From the NCBI GenBank assembly GCA_017629325.1, contig JAGBXL010000229.1:1-24594 (forward strand): DNA of 24,594 nucleotides, given 5' to 3'. Made by a program: the position numbers and the translations under genes. The notes under the pieces were generated by a model. The model was given only the letters and a program-made list of their open reading frames with translations, was not told the origin of the DNA and did no database searches. How positions within the stretch are numbered: position 1 is the first letter of the stretch; every line of letters begins with the position of its first letter. The stretch comes from Clostridia bacterium. Its GTDB lineage: Bacteria; Bacillota; Clostridia; UMGS1810. Below, piece after piece: positions 1-7,440 of this stretch.

Positions 1-682
1 ATACATCGCTTACTCCAAAGAGCTTTTCTTTGGCAGATGCATAATTTTCCATTGTTTTGTGAAAATCAAGATGGTCCTGAGTTAAATTTGTAAAAGCACC
101 AACATGATAGTTGCAGCCATACACTCTGTCTAGTTCAAGTGCATGAGAAGAAACCTCCATAATACACCAGTCAACTTTTTCCTCTGCCATCTGGGCAAAA
201 ATACCCTGAAGCTCAATAGAATCAGGGGTTGTTCTGCCGGTTTCAAAAACCTTATCACCAATCATATTTTGATTTGTGCCGATTAGTCCGATTTTTTTTC
301 CTGTGTGCTCTAAAATATGCTTAACCAGATAGGTAACGGTTGTTTTACCATTTGTACCCGTTACACCAATTAGTTTAAATTTCTTATGTGGGTTACCATA
401 AAAATTCGATGCCGCTAATGCCTCAGCTCGTCTGGAAGATTTAACAACAACCTGTGTGCATTCAATATCGGGGCGGTATTCTTCGCACATTATTGCAACG
501 GCTCCGTTTTCTACCGCACTATTTATATACTTGTGCCCATCTGTTTGAAAACCTCGCACCGCAACAAACAGACTGCCGCTATGACACTCACGGGAATTAT
601 TTGTTATATGCGTAATCTCACAATCCTTGGAATTGTGTATTTCTAAAACGTCTATACCATTTAATATGCTTTGAAGCTTCAC
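1..682 (-). CDS. murE: UDP-N-acetylmuramyl-tripeptide synthetase MurE, N-terminal part (3' end outside window)
   Basis: Mur ligase that adds the third stem-peptide residue (meso-DAP or L-Lys) to UDP-MurNAc-L-Ala-D-Glu in the cytoplasm. Only the first ~227 residues are present; the reading frame is open to base 1. Visible are the Mur N-terminal fold (SRECHSGSLFVAVRG, then DGHKYI), the ATP P-loop GVTGTNGKTT, a GLIGT strand, the TTPD substrate segment, and MEVSSHAL followed by LTQDHLDFH, all diagnostic of MurE rather than MurF, MurC or MurD. The best start is a GTG at 682-680, with GGGAG about 10 nt upstream; an upstream ATG in another frame soon hits a stop. It lies 22 nt after the stop of the PBP gene, so it is the last visible gene of the mraZ operon. 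The residue that would decide DAP versus Lys lies outside the window. Confidence 0.93.
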   Translation of the reverse strand, partial: MKLQSILNGIDVLEIHNSKDCEITHITNNSRECHSGSLFVAVRGFQTDGHKYINSAVENGAVAIMCEEYRPDIECTQVVVKSSRRAEALAASNFYGNPHKKFKLIGVTGTNGKTTVTYLVKHILEHTGKKIGLIGTNQNMIGDKVFETGRTTPDSIELQGIFAQMAEEKVDWCIMEVSSHALELDRVYGCNYHVGAFTNLTQDHLDFHKTMENYASAKEKLFGVSDV

Positions 683-704
683 CCAAAAGCATCTCCCTTA
701 CTTA

Positions 705-2876
705 TTAGTGAACATTCGATGTGTAGTTAAATTCCACAGTAACTATGCTTCCTCTGGGAACCTCTGTTCCCGCTTCGGGACTTTGAGTACCTACAAGGGC
801 ACGGTAGTTGGCAACCTTTCCGCCTTTAACCTTCATATTAAGCCCTGCATTTGTGAGAAGGATATTTGCGTCAGAGGCAAAATACCCGTTGAGATCGGGC
901 ACGGTTACCATGTCGCTTTCAATAGCTTCGGTGTAAAGAATAACAACACCGTCCTCGCCAAGAGCTGTTCCAACCATGGGACTTTGAGAAACTACTCTGT
1001 CGCCGTTTCCATATTTATAATATTTAAGGCCGCTTGCTTTTATTGATGCAATTGCCTCGTCAACTGTTTTTTCTTTTACATCGGGAACAAAATTATATGT
1101 TACCTTTGAACTGCTCTCTATTTGCAGATACACTAAAACATCGGACATTATTTCCTTAAAAACAGGTGCCGCAATCTGACCGCCCATATATGAGCCGCCT
1201 GTTGGTTCGTCGAGCATAATAAGGCATATTACCTCAGGGTCATCGGCAGGTGCAAAGCCAACAAAAGAAGCTATATATTTACCGCTACCACGAGGCAGCT
1301 TTTCACTTGTTCCTGTTTTTCCGCCAACACGGAAGCCATCGATATAAGCATTTTTACTTGTGCCCTCTGCTGCAACACCCTCTAATATTTCACAAACTGT
1401 GTCGGCAGTTTCTTTGCTTATTACCTGTCTTATTGTTTCCGTTTCAAACTTTTTTAAAACCTTACCCTTATCATCTACAAGAGATTTTATAAGACGGGGT
1501 TTAACCATAAGACCATCGTTTGTTATTGCAGAATATGCTGTTATAAGCTGCAAGGGGGTTACAATAAAGCCCTGGCCGAAAGATGATGTTGCAAGCTCTG
1601 TTTCGTTGAAGCGGTCCATTGAATAAAAGGCACCGCTTGCTTCACCGGGAAGGTCGAAGCCGGTTGTTGATCCAAAGCCAAATGCTTTATAATATTTATA
1701 AAAACGATTGTTGCCAAGACGTGCACCAACAGACATAAACACAGGGTTACATGAATTATAAACCCCTTGAACAAAGTTCTCGCTTCCATGACCATTTCTG
1801 TTCCAGCAGTGAATGTTGTAATCTGCAACATGAACAGAGCCGGTGCACACAAAGTTTTCACTAAGGCCTACTATATTTTCTTCAAGAGCCATGGCAGCTA
1901 CCATAGCTTTAAAGGTTGAACCTGGCTCATAGGAATCAACAACTGCTTTGTTTCTCCACTGTCTGTTGAGTTCGTCGCTCATTGCCTGTGTTCTTTCTTT
2001 TTCGTCTTTTATTTGGGCAATTTCATTTGCCTTTTCTTCGTCAACAATTGTGAAGGGGGCATTTAAATCAAAGCTGGGGTGAGTTGCCATAGCAAGAATA
2101 TCACCGGTTTTTGCCTCCATTATTATGCAGGCAGCACCATTTTGAACATTATAATTCTGGCAGGCTTTTTTGAGGCTATCCTCTGCTTTACGCTGAATAA
2201 CTTCATCTATTGTCAGCACAACATTTACCCCGTTTTCAGGGTCAATGTATTTTTCATATTTATAGGGCATATCTGTGCCCGCGGCATTTTTTGCTGTTAT
2301 TATTCTTCCAGGGAGACCTTTAAGATAATTTTCATATATCATTTCAATTCCCGCAAGGCCCTGGTTGTCGGTTCCTACAAAACCTATTATATGCGAAGCA
2401 AGGCTGCCGCCCGGATAGTATCTTTTGAAATCCTCAACAAGAGCAATTCCAACAAAACCTTCTTCTCTGATTGCGTCAGCCTGATCTTTATCTATTTTTC
2501 TTTTTATAACCTCATACGATGAATTTCTGGAAAGGATATCGTATATTTTCTTTTTATCCATTTTGAGAATTCTTGCAAGAGATTTAGCTATTTCATTTCT
2601 TTTTTCTTTTGTTTTTATTTCTTTAGGACAAGCTGTAACAGTGTCTGCAGAAGCACTTTTTGCAAGTTCCTTAAGGTTGCGGTCATATATTGTGCCTCTT
2701 TTTGAAGATATAGCCACATCCTTGGTCTGCTGCAAGGCAGCCTCTTTGCTATACTCGCCTCCGCGAACAAACTGAATCCAGCCTATACGAATGCAAAGAA
2801 GGGCAAAAAGTACCACAACGCCTATTAGAATACCAAGAAGGCGATTCTGCATGCCAACATTGGTTTTTTTATTCAT
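705..2876 (-). CDS. spoVD: Class B penicillin-binding protein with two PASTA domains (SpoVD/PBP2B type)
   Basis: Transpeptidase (EC 3.4.16.4) that cross-links peptidoglycan at the septum or the spore cortex. The 723-residue protein has one N-terminal membrane segment (about 13-34), a PBP dimerisation domain (about 55-200) and a transpeptidase domain. Catalytic motifs are intact: S320-T-F-K323, S375-C-N377 and K520-T-G-T523. Two C-terminal PASTA domains follow (about 597-650 and 657-719). B. subtilis PBP2B has two PASTA domains and SpoVD has one, so the domain count fits FtsI/PBP2B while clostridial dcw-cluster members are usually called SpoVD; the split cannot be settled here. The start ATG has AAAGGAAC 7 nt upstream. 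It sits between ftsL and murE, 49 nt after the former, as in other Firmicute dcw clusters. Confidence 0.93.
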   Translation of the reverse strand: MNKKTNVGMQNRLLGILIGVVVLFALLCIRIGWIQFVRGGEYSKEAALQQTKDVAISSKRGTIYDRNLKELAKSASADTVTACPKEIKTKEKRNEIAKSLARILKMDKKKIYDILSRNSSYEVIKRKIDKDQADAIREEGFVGIALVEDFKRYYPGGSLASHIIGFVGTDNQGLAGIEMIYENYLKGLPGRIITAKNAAGTDMPYKYEKYIDPENGVNVVLTIDEVIQRKAEDSLKKACQNYNVQNGAACIIMEAKTGDILAMATHPSFDLNAPFTIVDEEKANEIAQIKDEKERTQAMSDELNRQWRNKAVVDSYEPGSTFKAMVAAMALEENIVGLSENFVCTGSVHVADYNIHCWNRNGHGSENFVQGVYNSCNPVFMSVGARLGNNRFYKYYKAFGFGSTTGFDLPGEASGAFYSMDRFNETELATSSFGQGFIVTPLQLITAYSAITNDGLMVKPRLIKSLVDDKGKVLKKFETETIRQVISKETADTVCEILEGVAAEGTSKNAYIDGFRVGGKTGTSEKLPRGSGKYIASFVGFAPADDPEVICLIMLDEPTGGSYMGGQIAAPVFKEIMSDVLVYLQIESSSKVTYNFVPDVKEKTVDEAIASIKASGLKYYKYGNGDRVVSQSPMVGTALGEDGVVILYTEAIESDMVTVPDLNGYFASDANILLTNAGLNMKVKGGKVANYRALVGTQSPEAGTEVPRGSIVTVEFNYTSNVH

Positions 2877-2925
2877 TTAATATGTTCCTTTCAACAAAAA
2901 CTACTCTACTATATATACTGAAAAA

Positions 2926-3411
2926 TTAGCGGATATATGCTAAAAACGACTGCACTCCGGATATTATTTCTTCTACAAAGCCTTTGCTCTCTTGTTTTTC
3001 ATTTGCAAGCTCGGCATAATCGCTCTGCACAACATTAACATAAACATTCTGATAGCTTTCGGGGTGCTGCATACCAAATTCGCTTATGGCTTTGCGTTCT
3101 ACTTCGTTATAATCAACGCCCGACACAAGCTCAAAAGAAACCTGTGTGTTTCTTACCTTCATATCTTCAAGTTCTTTGGTCAGCTCTGTAACCTTACTTG
3201 CAGACTGCATAAGAAGTGCATTTGCAAAAAGAAACGCTATTGCAGTTACAAAAACAATACTCATGGCAATTGCTATTCTTTTTTTTGCAAGAATATCTTT
3301 TTTAGATTTTATAATTCTATTATGATTTTGTTTTTCCTGTACCTGTCTGGTGTAATTTTCATATTGGTCAAGTTTGTACGCTGAAGTGCCATCGTATAAA
3401 TTCTGTGCCAA
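2926..3411 (-). CDS. ftsL: FtsL-like cell-division protein, single-pass membrane
   Basis: Small bitopic septum protein that in Firmicutes complexes with DivIB and DivIC and supports PBP2B/FtsW. I start it at TTG 3411-3409: the sequence before it reads AGGAGAGGTGAACAAA, an excellent Shine-Dalgarno match with good spacing, and it gives the typical MAQNLYDGTSAY start. A GTG at 3441 in the same frame would overlap rsmH by 16 nt and has no clear ribosome site. The 161-residue product has a basic cytoplasmic segment (about 20-45), one hydrophobic helix (about 46-68, AIAMSIVFVTAIAFLFANAL) and an extracytoplasmic heptad-like helix (about 72-95, VTELTKELEDMKVRN). FtsL is poorly conserved, so the call rests on topology, size and position between rsmH and the PBP gene. 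Confidence 0.85.
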   Translation of the reverse strand: MAQNLYDGTSAYKLDQYENYTRQVQEKQNHNRIIKSKKDILAKKRIAIAMSIVFVTAIAFLFANALLMQSASKVTELTKELEDMKVRNTQVSFELVSGVDYNEVERKAISEFGMQHPESYQNVYVNVVQSDYAELANEKQESKGFVEEIISGVQSFLAYIR

Positions 3412-3425
3412 TTTGTTCACCTCTC

Positions 3426-4358
3426 CTATAATTTTTCGCACACTCTTAATTTTGCACTCTTTGAACGCTTATTGTATGCTATTTCTTCTTCCGATGGAAG
3501 AACGGGTTTTGTTGTTATAAGTTTGCCTCTTGCCTTTTTGCCGCACACACAGATTGGAAAATCCTTGGGGCAGGTGCAGGCGCCTAAAAAGCTCTGGAAG
3601 GTTTTTTTAACTATGCGGTCTTCCAAAGAATGAAAGCTTATTACCGCAAGCCTTCCGCCCGGAGCAAGACAATCAAAAAAATCATTAAGCGATTTTTTGA
3701 GTGGCTCTAGTTCACTGTTGACTTCTATTCTTATTGCCTGAAAAACTCTCTTTGCAGGGTGAGAACCCTTTTGACGAAGTTTTTCGGGAATTGCTCTTTT
3801 TATAATGTCAACAAGCTCCAGTGTTGTTTCTATATTTCTTTTATTTCTTTGCTCACATATTATTGAAGCTATTTTCTTTGAAAATCTTTCTTCGCCATAT
3901 TCAAAAAATATGCGAACAAGCTCTTCCTCTGAATATGTATTTACAACATCATAAGCACTAAATTTAGCCGTGCGGTCCATTCGCATATCAAGAGGAGCGT
4001 CTTCCATATAAGAAAAACCTCTCTCAGTAAAATCAAGCTGATACGAAGACACACCCAAATCTATAACGGCTCCGTCTATGGCATCTACGCCCTCATTTTG
4101 AAGAATTTCTTTTATATTTGAAAAATTATCGTGAACATAGCTTACATTTTCAAACTGCGAAAGTCTTTTTGCGGCAGCCTCAAGCGCCTCGGTGTCGCGG
4201 TCAATTCCTATAAGCCTTCCTTTTTGAGAAAGCTTTGAGGCTATTTCAAAACTGTGCCCTCCGCCACCCAGGGTGCCATCGGCATATATGCCATCGGGTT
4301 TTATATTAAGTGAATCTATTGTTTCTTTAAGAAGCACAGATACATGACTGAATTCCAT
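3426..4358 (-). CDS. rsmH: 16S rRNA (cytosine1402-N4)-methyltransferase RsmH
   Basis: SAM-dependent methyltransferase (formerly MraW) that methylates N4 of C1402 in the 16S rRNA P-site region. At 310 residues it is full length. It starts HVSVLLKETIDSL, has the SAM-binding loop GTLGGGGHS (about 28-36) and the family motifs IDLGVSSYQLD, ERGFSY, DMRMD, HPAKRVFQAIRI and ISFHSLEDRIVK. The ATG is preceded by AGGAGG at 6-7 nt. It lies 9 nt after the mraZ stop and 14 nt before the TTG start of ftsL, consistent with co-transcription. Cysteine pairs near the C-terminus (CTCPKDFPICVCGKKARG) are normal for the family. Confidence 0.97.
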   Translation of the reverse strand: MEFSHVSVLLKETIDSLNIKPDGIYADGTLGGGGHSFEIASKLSQKGRLIGIDRDTEALEAAAKRLSQFENVSYVHDNFSNIKEILQNEGVDAIDGAVIDLGVSSYQLDFTERGFSYMEDAPLDMRMDRTAKFSAYDVVNTYSEEELVRIFFEYGEERFSKKIASIICEQRNKRNIETTLELVDIIKRAIPEKLRQKGSHPAKRVFQAIRIEVNSELEPLKKSLNDFFDCLAPGGRLAVISFHSLEDRIVKKTFQSFLGACTCPKDFPICVCGKKARGKLITTKPVLPSEEEIAYNKRSKSAKLRVCEKL

Positions 4359-4367
4359 ATCTGCCTC

Positions 4368-4799
4368 CTATATGATTATGCCTTTTTCGTAAAGGTCGTC
4401 TGCCATCTGGTCGGTATCAATGCTACTAATGCGTTCCTGAAGTTTTTCGCTGCTCCAGATTGCAAGCTTGTTGCCGCTTCCTGTAACAGTTACTTCTTTT
4501 TCAAGATTTGCGTATTCTCTAAGTGTTGGGGGAATAAGAAATCTTCCCTGTTTATCGGTTTCACAATCGGTTGCGCCCGAAAGGAAAAGAAGTGAAAAGT
4601 TTCTTGCTTCCCTGCTGGAAAGAGGAAGCGCGCTTAATTTTTCGCAGAACTTGTCCCACTCTTCGTGGCTATACACATAGAGGTTTTTATCAAGACCGCG
4701 TGTTATAACAAAGCTATCGCCGATAGCTTCTCTGAATTTAACAGGCATAATAATTCTGCCCTTGGAATCCAGATTGTGTTTGTATTCACCACTGAACAA
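4368..4799 (-). CDS. mraZ: MraZ, transcriptional regulator of the dcw cluster
   Basis: AbrB/SpoVT-like double-domain DNA-binding protein that binds repeated GTGG-type boxes at its own promoter. I start it at TTG 4799-4797, which gives MFSGEYKHNLDSKGRI and 143 residues, the usual family length and N-terminus; the leader AAGGGAGTGAAGAAC provides a well-spaced ribosome site. A GTG at 4808 in frame would place the purine-rich site only 2 nt away. Both MraZ repeats are visible: DSKGRIIMPVKFRE (first half) and DKQGRFLIPPTLREYA (second half). It is the first gene of the division operon. Four boxes at 4851-4884 in its leader make autoregulation very likely. Confidence 0.95.
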   Translation of the reverse strand: MFSGEYKHNLDSKGRIIMPVKFREAIGDSFVITRGLDKNLYVYSHEEWDKFCEKLSALPLSSREARNFSLLFLSGATDCETDKQGRFLIPPTLREYANLEKEVTVTGSGNKLAIWSSEKLQERISSIDTDQMADDLYEKGIII

Positions 4800-4850
4800 G
4801 TTCTTCACTCCCTTCCATATAAATAAATGGAGATTTTTTATATTTTTTCA

Positions 4851-4884
4851 CCACTGATTACCACAATGTTGCACTAATCGCCAC
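4851..4884 (-). promoter_or_regulatory. MraZ operator: four boxes at 10-bp period
   Basis: Read on the minus strand, GTGG, GTGC, GTGG and GTGG start at 4884, 4874, 4864 and 4854, exactly 10 bp apart, i.e. on one face of the helix. The boxes lie just downstream of the predicted -10 at 4895-4900, in the first ~40 transcribed bases before mraZ. Known MraZ sites (E. coli TGGGN repeats, Mycoplasma AAAGTG repeats) have the same period and place. Confidence 0.85.
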
Positions 4885-4894
4885 TTTTGAAACA

Positions 4895-4923
4895 ATTATA
4901 AACCATTTTTTTTGATTTTGCAA
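4895..4923 (-). promoter_or_regulatory. Sigma-A promoter of mraZ-rsmH-ftsL-spoVD-murE
   Basis: Minus strand: -35 TTGCAA (4923-4918), 17-bp spacer, perfect -10 TATAAT (4900-4895). Transcription would begin near 4888, leaving a ~90-nt leader that contains the MraZ boxes. Confidence 0.8.
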
Positions 4924-4937
4924 TAGTTTTTAGCATA

Positions 4938-4974
4938 AAAAAAACACCGATTTCTAATATATCGGTGTTTTTTT
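4938..4974. terminator. Bidirectional-looking intrinsic terminator after the lipoprotein gene
   Basis: CACCGAT (4945-4951) pairs with ATCGGTG (4961-4967) around a 9-nt loop, extended by an A-run on the left and a T-run on the right to about 14 bp. Read on the minus strand it ends in a run of eight T, so it would stop transcripts of the rny-ymdB-lipoprotein operon just before the mraZ promoter. Confidence 0.88.
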
Positions 4975-5025
4975 AAAATTTCGTTAAATTTGCACAAAAG
5001 AATGACGCTATTTTAATGCAAAAAT

Positions 5026-6564
5026 TCACTTGCTTTCAATATACATATTTTCAAAGCCATAAAATGGCACTGAAAGGTTTGGGGCAAGCTTTCCTTTTAT
5101 CCTTTTATTTATAAAACTTGCATTGTTTGTAAAATAAAGTGGTATTTGCACTGCGTTATTCCGGTAATACTTTTCAAAATTCTGCCATGCCTGTTTTTTA
5201 TCTTCGCTTCCTGAAGTTGTATCTAAATTTGTTACAAGTGCTCTGAACTGGGCATCGTCATAGTTGCAGATACTTTCTATGGGTGATGAAAACATAAACT
5301 GCATATCTAAACTACCGGTTAAAAGCACTTCGCCTATATAGAGGTCGTAGTCGCCGAGGATAACCTTTGCTGAATAACTTTCAAAATCCCTGCCATCAAG
5401 AGTTACTGTGTAGCCAGCAGCTTCAAGCTGCTGCTTAACCGCCACAGCAAGCCTTGTTTTTGTTTTACTCTCGGAATTATAAAGAAGACTGCAGCTTACG
5501 GCTGGGGCATTTTCAATTTCTTTTACTGTTTCATCGTTTATTTCATTTTCCGCTTCTTGAGCCGGGTTATAATAAACGCCCTCTCTCACCGGTGAATATG
5601 CCGCCGCAGCATGCCCAAGCATAATATCGTTGGCTGTTTTAACAGGATCTATATAGGAAAGAAGCTTTCTTCTTTCAGGGGCAGAATCAAACTTTTCGTC
5701 CTGACAGTTTATTCCCACAAAAGTGAAACGGTTCTGCTCATTTTCAAAGGTTTTAAACATTGAAGATGTCAGCTCCAATTCGCCAAAGCTTCGCCATGAG
5801 GTTGTGAGAGCATCTGTTATGCCGGAATCAAAGGCTGAAACGATGGTATCTTCATCTGAAAGGATTTCAATATTTACGTTATCTATATATGCTCTTTTAC
5901 CTCCTCCATGCCAATCATCATTTGCCTTTAAAACAATGTTTTTATGAGCAAGAGTTGTATCGTATTTATATATTCCCGTTCCATTTGGCACAAAGGAAGA
6001 ATTCTGCGGCATAAAATCATCTGCCGTAAGACCTTTTGGAAGAATGGGGAAATCAAAATTATTTATAAAGTCGGTTTTAGAGGAATTGAGCTTTATAACA
6101 AGCGTGCTGTTGCCGTTAGCACTGTATCCTGAAATATATTTCATAAAGCCCGAAAACTTGTCTGAATAAAGTGCCATATAATTAAGAGTTGCCACAACAT
6201 CATGGGCAGTAAATGTTTTGCCGTTATGAAAACGAATGTTTTCTTTAAGCTTAACAGTATAAACCGTATTGTTATCAGATGCGGTGTAGCTTTCGGCAAG
6301 AACGCCTTCTACGGTTTGGTCGGCTTTTAAAACAAACAGCCCTTCATATATTAAAGATAAAAAATCCGAAACAGAAGCATGCTTTGTTATAAGCGGGTTC
6401 ATTGTATCAACAGAAACACACGCAAGACGAAATGTGCCGCCAAACTCAGCACCGTTTTCTTTTAAACCGCTCGAATCTACTGTTTTTTCTTTATTTGAAC
6501 ACCCTGCAAATGTGCTCACTATTATAAATAATATAAGTATTAGAGAACATATTTTTTTTGGCAT
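5026..6564 (-). CDS. Family-5 extracellular solute-binding lipoprotein (peptide/nickel-type ABC transporter SBP), orphan
   Basis: Secreted ligand-binding component of the DppA/OppA/NikA class. The 512-residue product starts with a lipoprotein signal peptide (KK, hydrophobic core, FAGC lipobox with Cys22). It then shows SBP_bac_5 hallmarks: GTFRLACVSVDTMNPLITKHASV, LIYEGLF, VLAESYTAS, YTVKLKENIRFHNGKTFTAHDVVATL and, near the end, YYRNNAVQIPLYF. Length is normal for the family. The Phe at -3 of the lipobox is less usual but tolerated. No permease or ATPase gene is nearby; instead the gene is 11 nt after ymdB, so it is probably co-transcribed with rny-ymdB and ends at the terminator 4938-4974. 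The ligand cannot be predicted; possibly oligopeptides or signal peptides. It may work with a transporter encoded elsewhere. Confidence 0.9.
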   Translation of the reverse strand: MPKKICSLILILFIIVSTFAGCSNKEKTVDSSGLKENGAEFGGTFRLACVSVDTMNPLITKHASVSDFLSLIYEGLFVLKADQTVEGVLAESYTASDNNTVYTVKLKENIRFHNGKTFTAHDVVATLNYMALYSDKFSGFMKYISGYSANGNSTLVIKLNSSKTDFINNFDFPILPKGLTADDFMPQNSSFVPNGTGIYKYDTTLAHKNIVLKANDDWHGGGKRAYIDNVNIEILSDEDTIVSAFDSGITDALTTSWRSFGELELTSSMFKTFENEQNRFTFVGINCQDEKFDSAPERRKLLSYIDPVKTANDIMLGHAAAAYSPVREGVYYNPAQEAENEINDETVKEIENAPAVSCSLLYNSESKTKTRLAVAVKQQLEAAGYTVTLDGRDFESYSAKVILGDYDLYIGEVLLTGSLDMQFMFSSPIESICNYDDAQFRALVTNLDTTSGSEDKKQAWQNFEKYYRNNAVQIPLYFTNNASFINKRIKGKLAPNLSVPFYGFENMYIESK

Positions 6565-6575
6565 TTATTTTATCC

Positions 6576-7349
6576 TCACCTTACTGCTATTCTTTTAACC
6601 GATTTGCACTTTCCTGTTTTTTCGTCTATTGAAAATACCGCACCGCAAAGAATTGCTCTGCCTTGGGCATATTCAAACCTTTGGGGAATGGCTTTGGTGA
6701 ATCGGTTTATAATTATGTTTTTATCTACACCCAGAACCGAATCTTCACAGCCCGTCATTCCAAGGTCGGTTATATATCCGGTGCCTCTTGGTGTAACAAG
6801 TTCATCGGCAGTCTGCACATGAGTGTGAGTGCCAAAAAGAGCAGACACCCTGCCATCTAAATAAAACATCATAGCTTTTTTTTCGCTCGTTGCTTCTGCA
6901 TGGAAATCTACTATTATGATATCACTACTATCTTTTATTTTTTCAATCTCTCTGTCGCAAGCTTTAAATGGGCAATCAAGCGATAAATTTATATTTACTC
7001 TGCCCATTATATTTATTATACCAATTCTCACGCCGTTATGTTTAATAACTGCACTGCCACTTCCCGGAGTGCCATCGGGATAATTTGCAGGACGAATGAT
7101 ATTACTTTCATTTTCAAAAAGCTTTATAACATCCTGCTTACCAAAGGTATGATTGCCAAGAGTGAAAAAATCAACCCCTGCATCTGTGAGATTATCGTAA
7201 TTCCCTCTTGATATTCCAACTCCGGAGGCATTTTCTCCGTTTGCAATGCAGAAATCTATATTTTCATCGGCTATTATTTCTTTAAGCACCATTTGGGTGT
7301 GCTCAGCTCCGCACGAGCCAAAAATATCACCAATCGCAAGTATGTTCAT
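6576..7349 (-). CDS. ymdB: YmdB-family metallophosphoesterase (2',3'-cyclic nucleotide phosphodiesterase)
   Basis: Dinuclear-metal phosphodiesterase; in B. subtilis YmdB affects biofilm and motility bistability and is encoded next to rny. All metal ligands are present at the family positions: D8 (GDIFG), E39/N40 (ANGEN), N66/H67 (LGNHTFGK), H150 (VDFHAEATSEK), H175 and H177 (GTHTHVQTAD). Length 257 is close to the usual ~264. It lies about 90 nt after rny, separated by a GC-rich hairpin (7411-7435), and 11 nt before the lipoprotein gene. The ribosome site is modest (TAGGTAG, 6 nt before ATG). Confidence 0.95.
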   Translation of the reverse strand: MNILAIGDIFGSCGAEHTQMVLKEIIADENIDFCIANGENASGVGISRGNYDNLTDAGVDFFTLGNHTFGKQDVIKLFENESNIIRPANYPDGTPGSGSAVIKHNGVRIGIINIMGRVNINLSLDCPFKACDREIEKIKDSSDIIIVDFHAEATSEKKAMMFYLDGRVSALFGTHTHVQTADELVTPRGTGYITDLGMTGCEDSVLGVDKNIIINRFTKAIPQRFEYAQGRAILCGAVFSIDEKTGKCKSVKRIAVR

Positions 7350-7410
7350 AATTAGCTACCTACTTTCCACAATGGTTAGATAATGGATAAAACCTGTATT
7401 CACAACTGAC

Positions 7411-7435
7411 AAGAGCGGGCATATTGCCCGCTCTT
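7411..7435. other. Strong GC-rich hairpin without T-run between rny and ymdB
   Basis: AAGAGCGGGC (7411-7420) and GCCCGCTCTT (7426-7435) form a perfect 10-bp stem around ATATT, immediately after the rny stop. No T-run follows on either strand, so it is not a standard terminator. It may be a weak terminator, an RNA-stabilising stem or a processing site. A weak promoter-like pair (TTGTCA, 17 bp, TATCCA) starts inside the stem on the minus strand and could serve ymdB. Confidence 0.7.
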
Positions 7436-7440
7436 AACAT

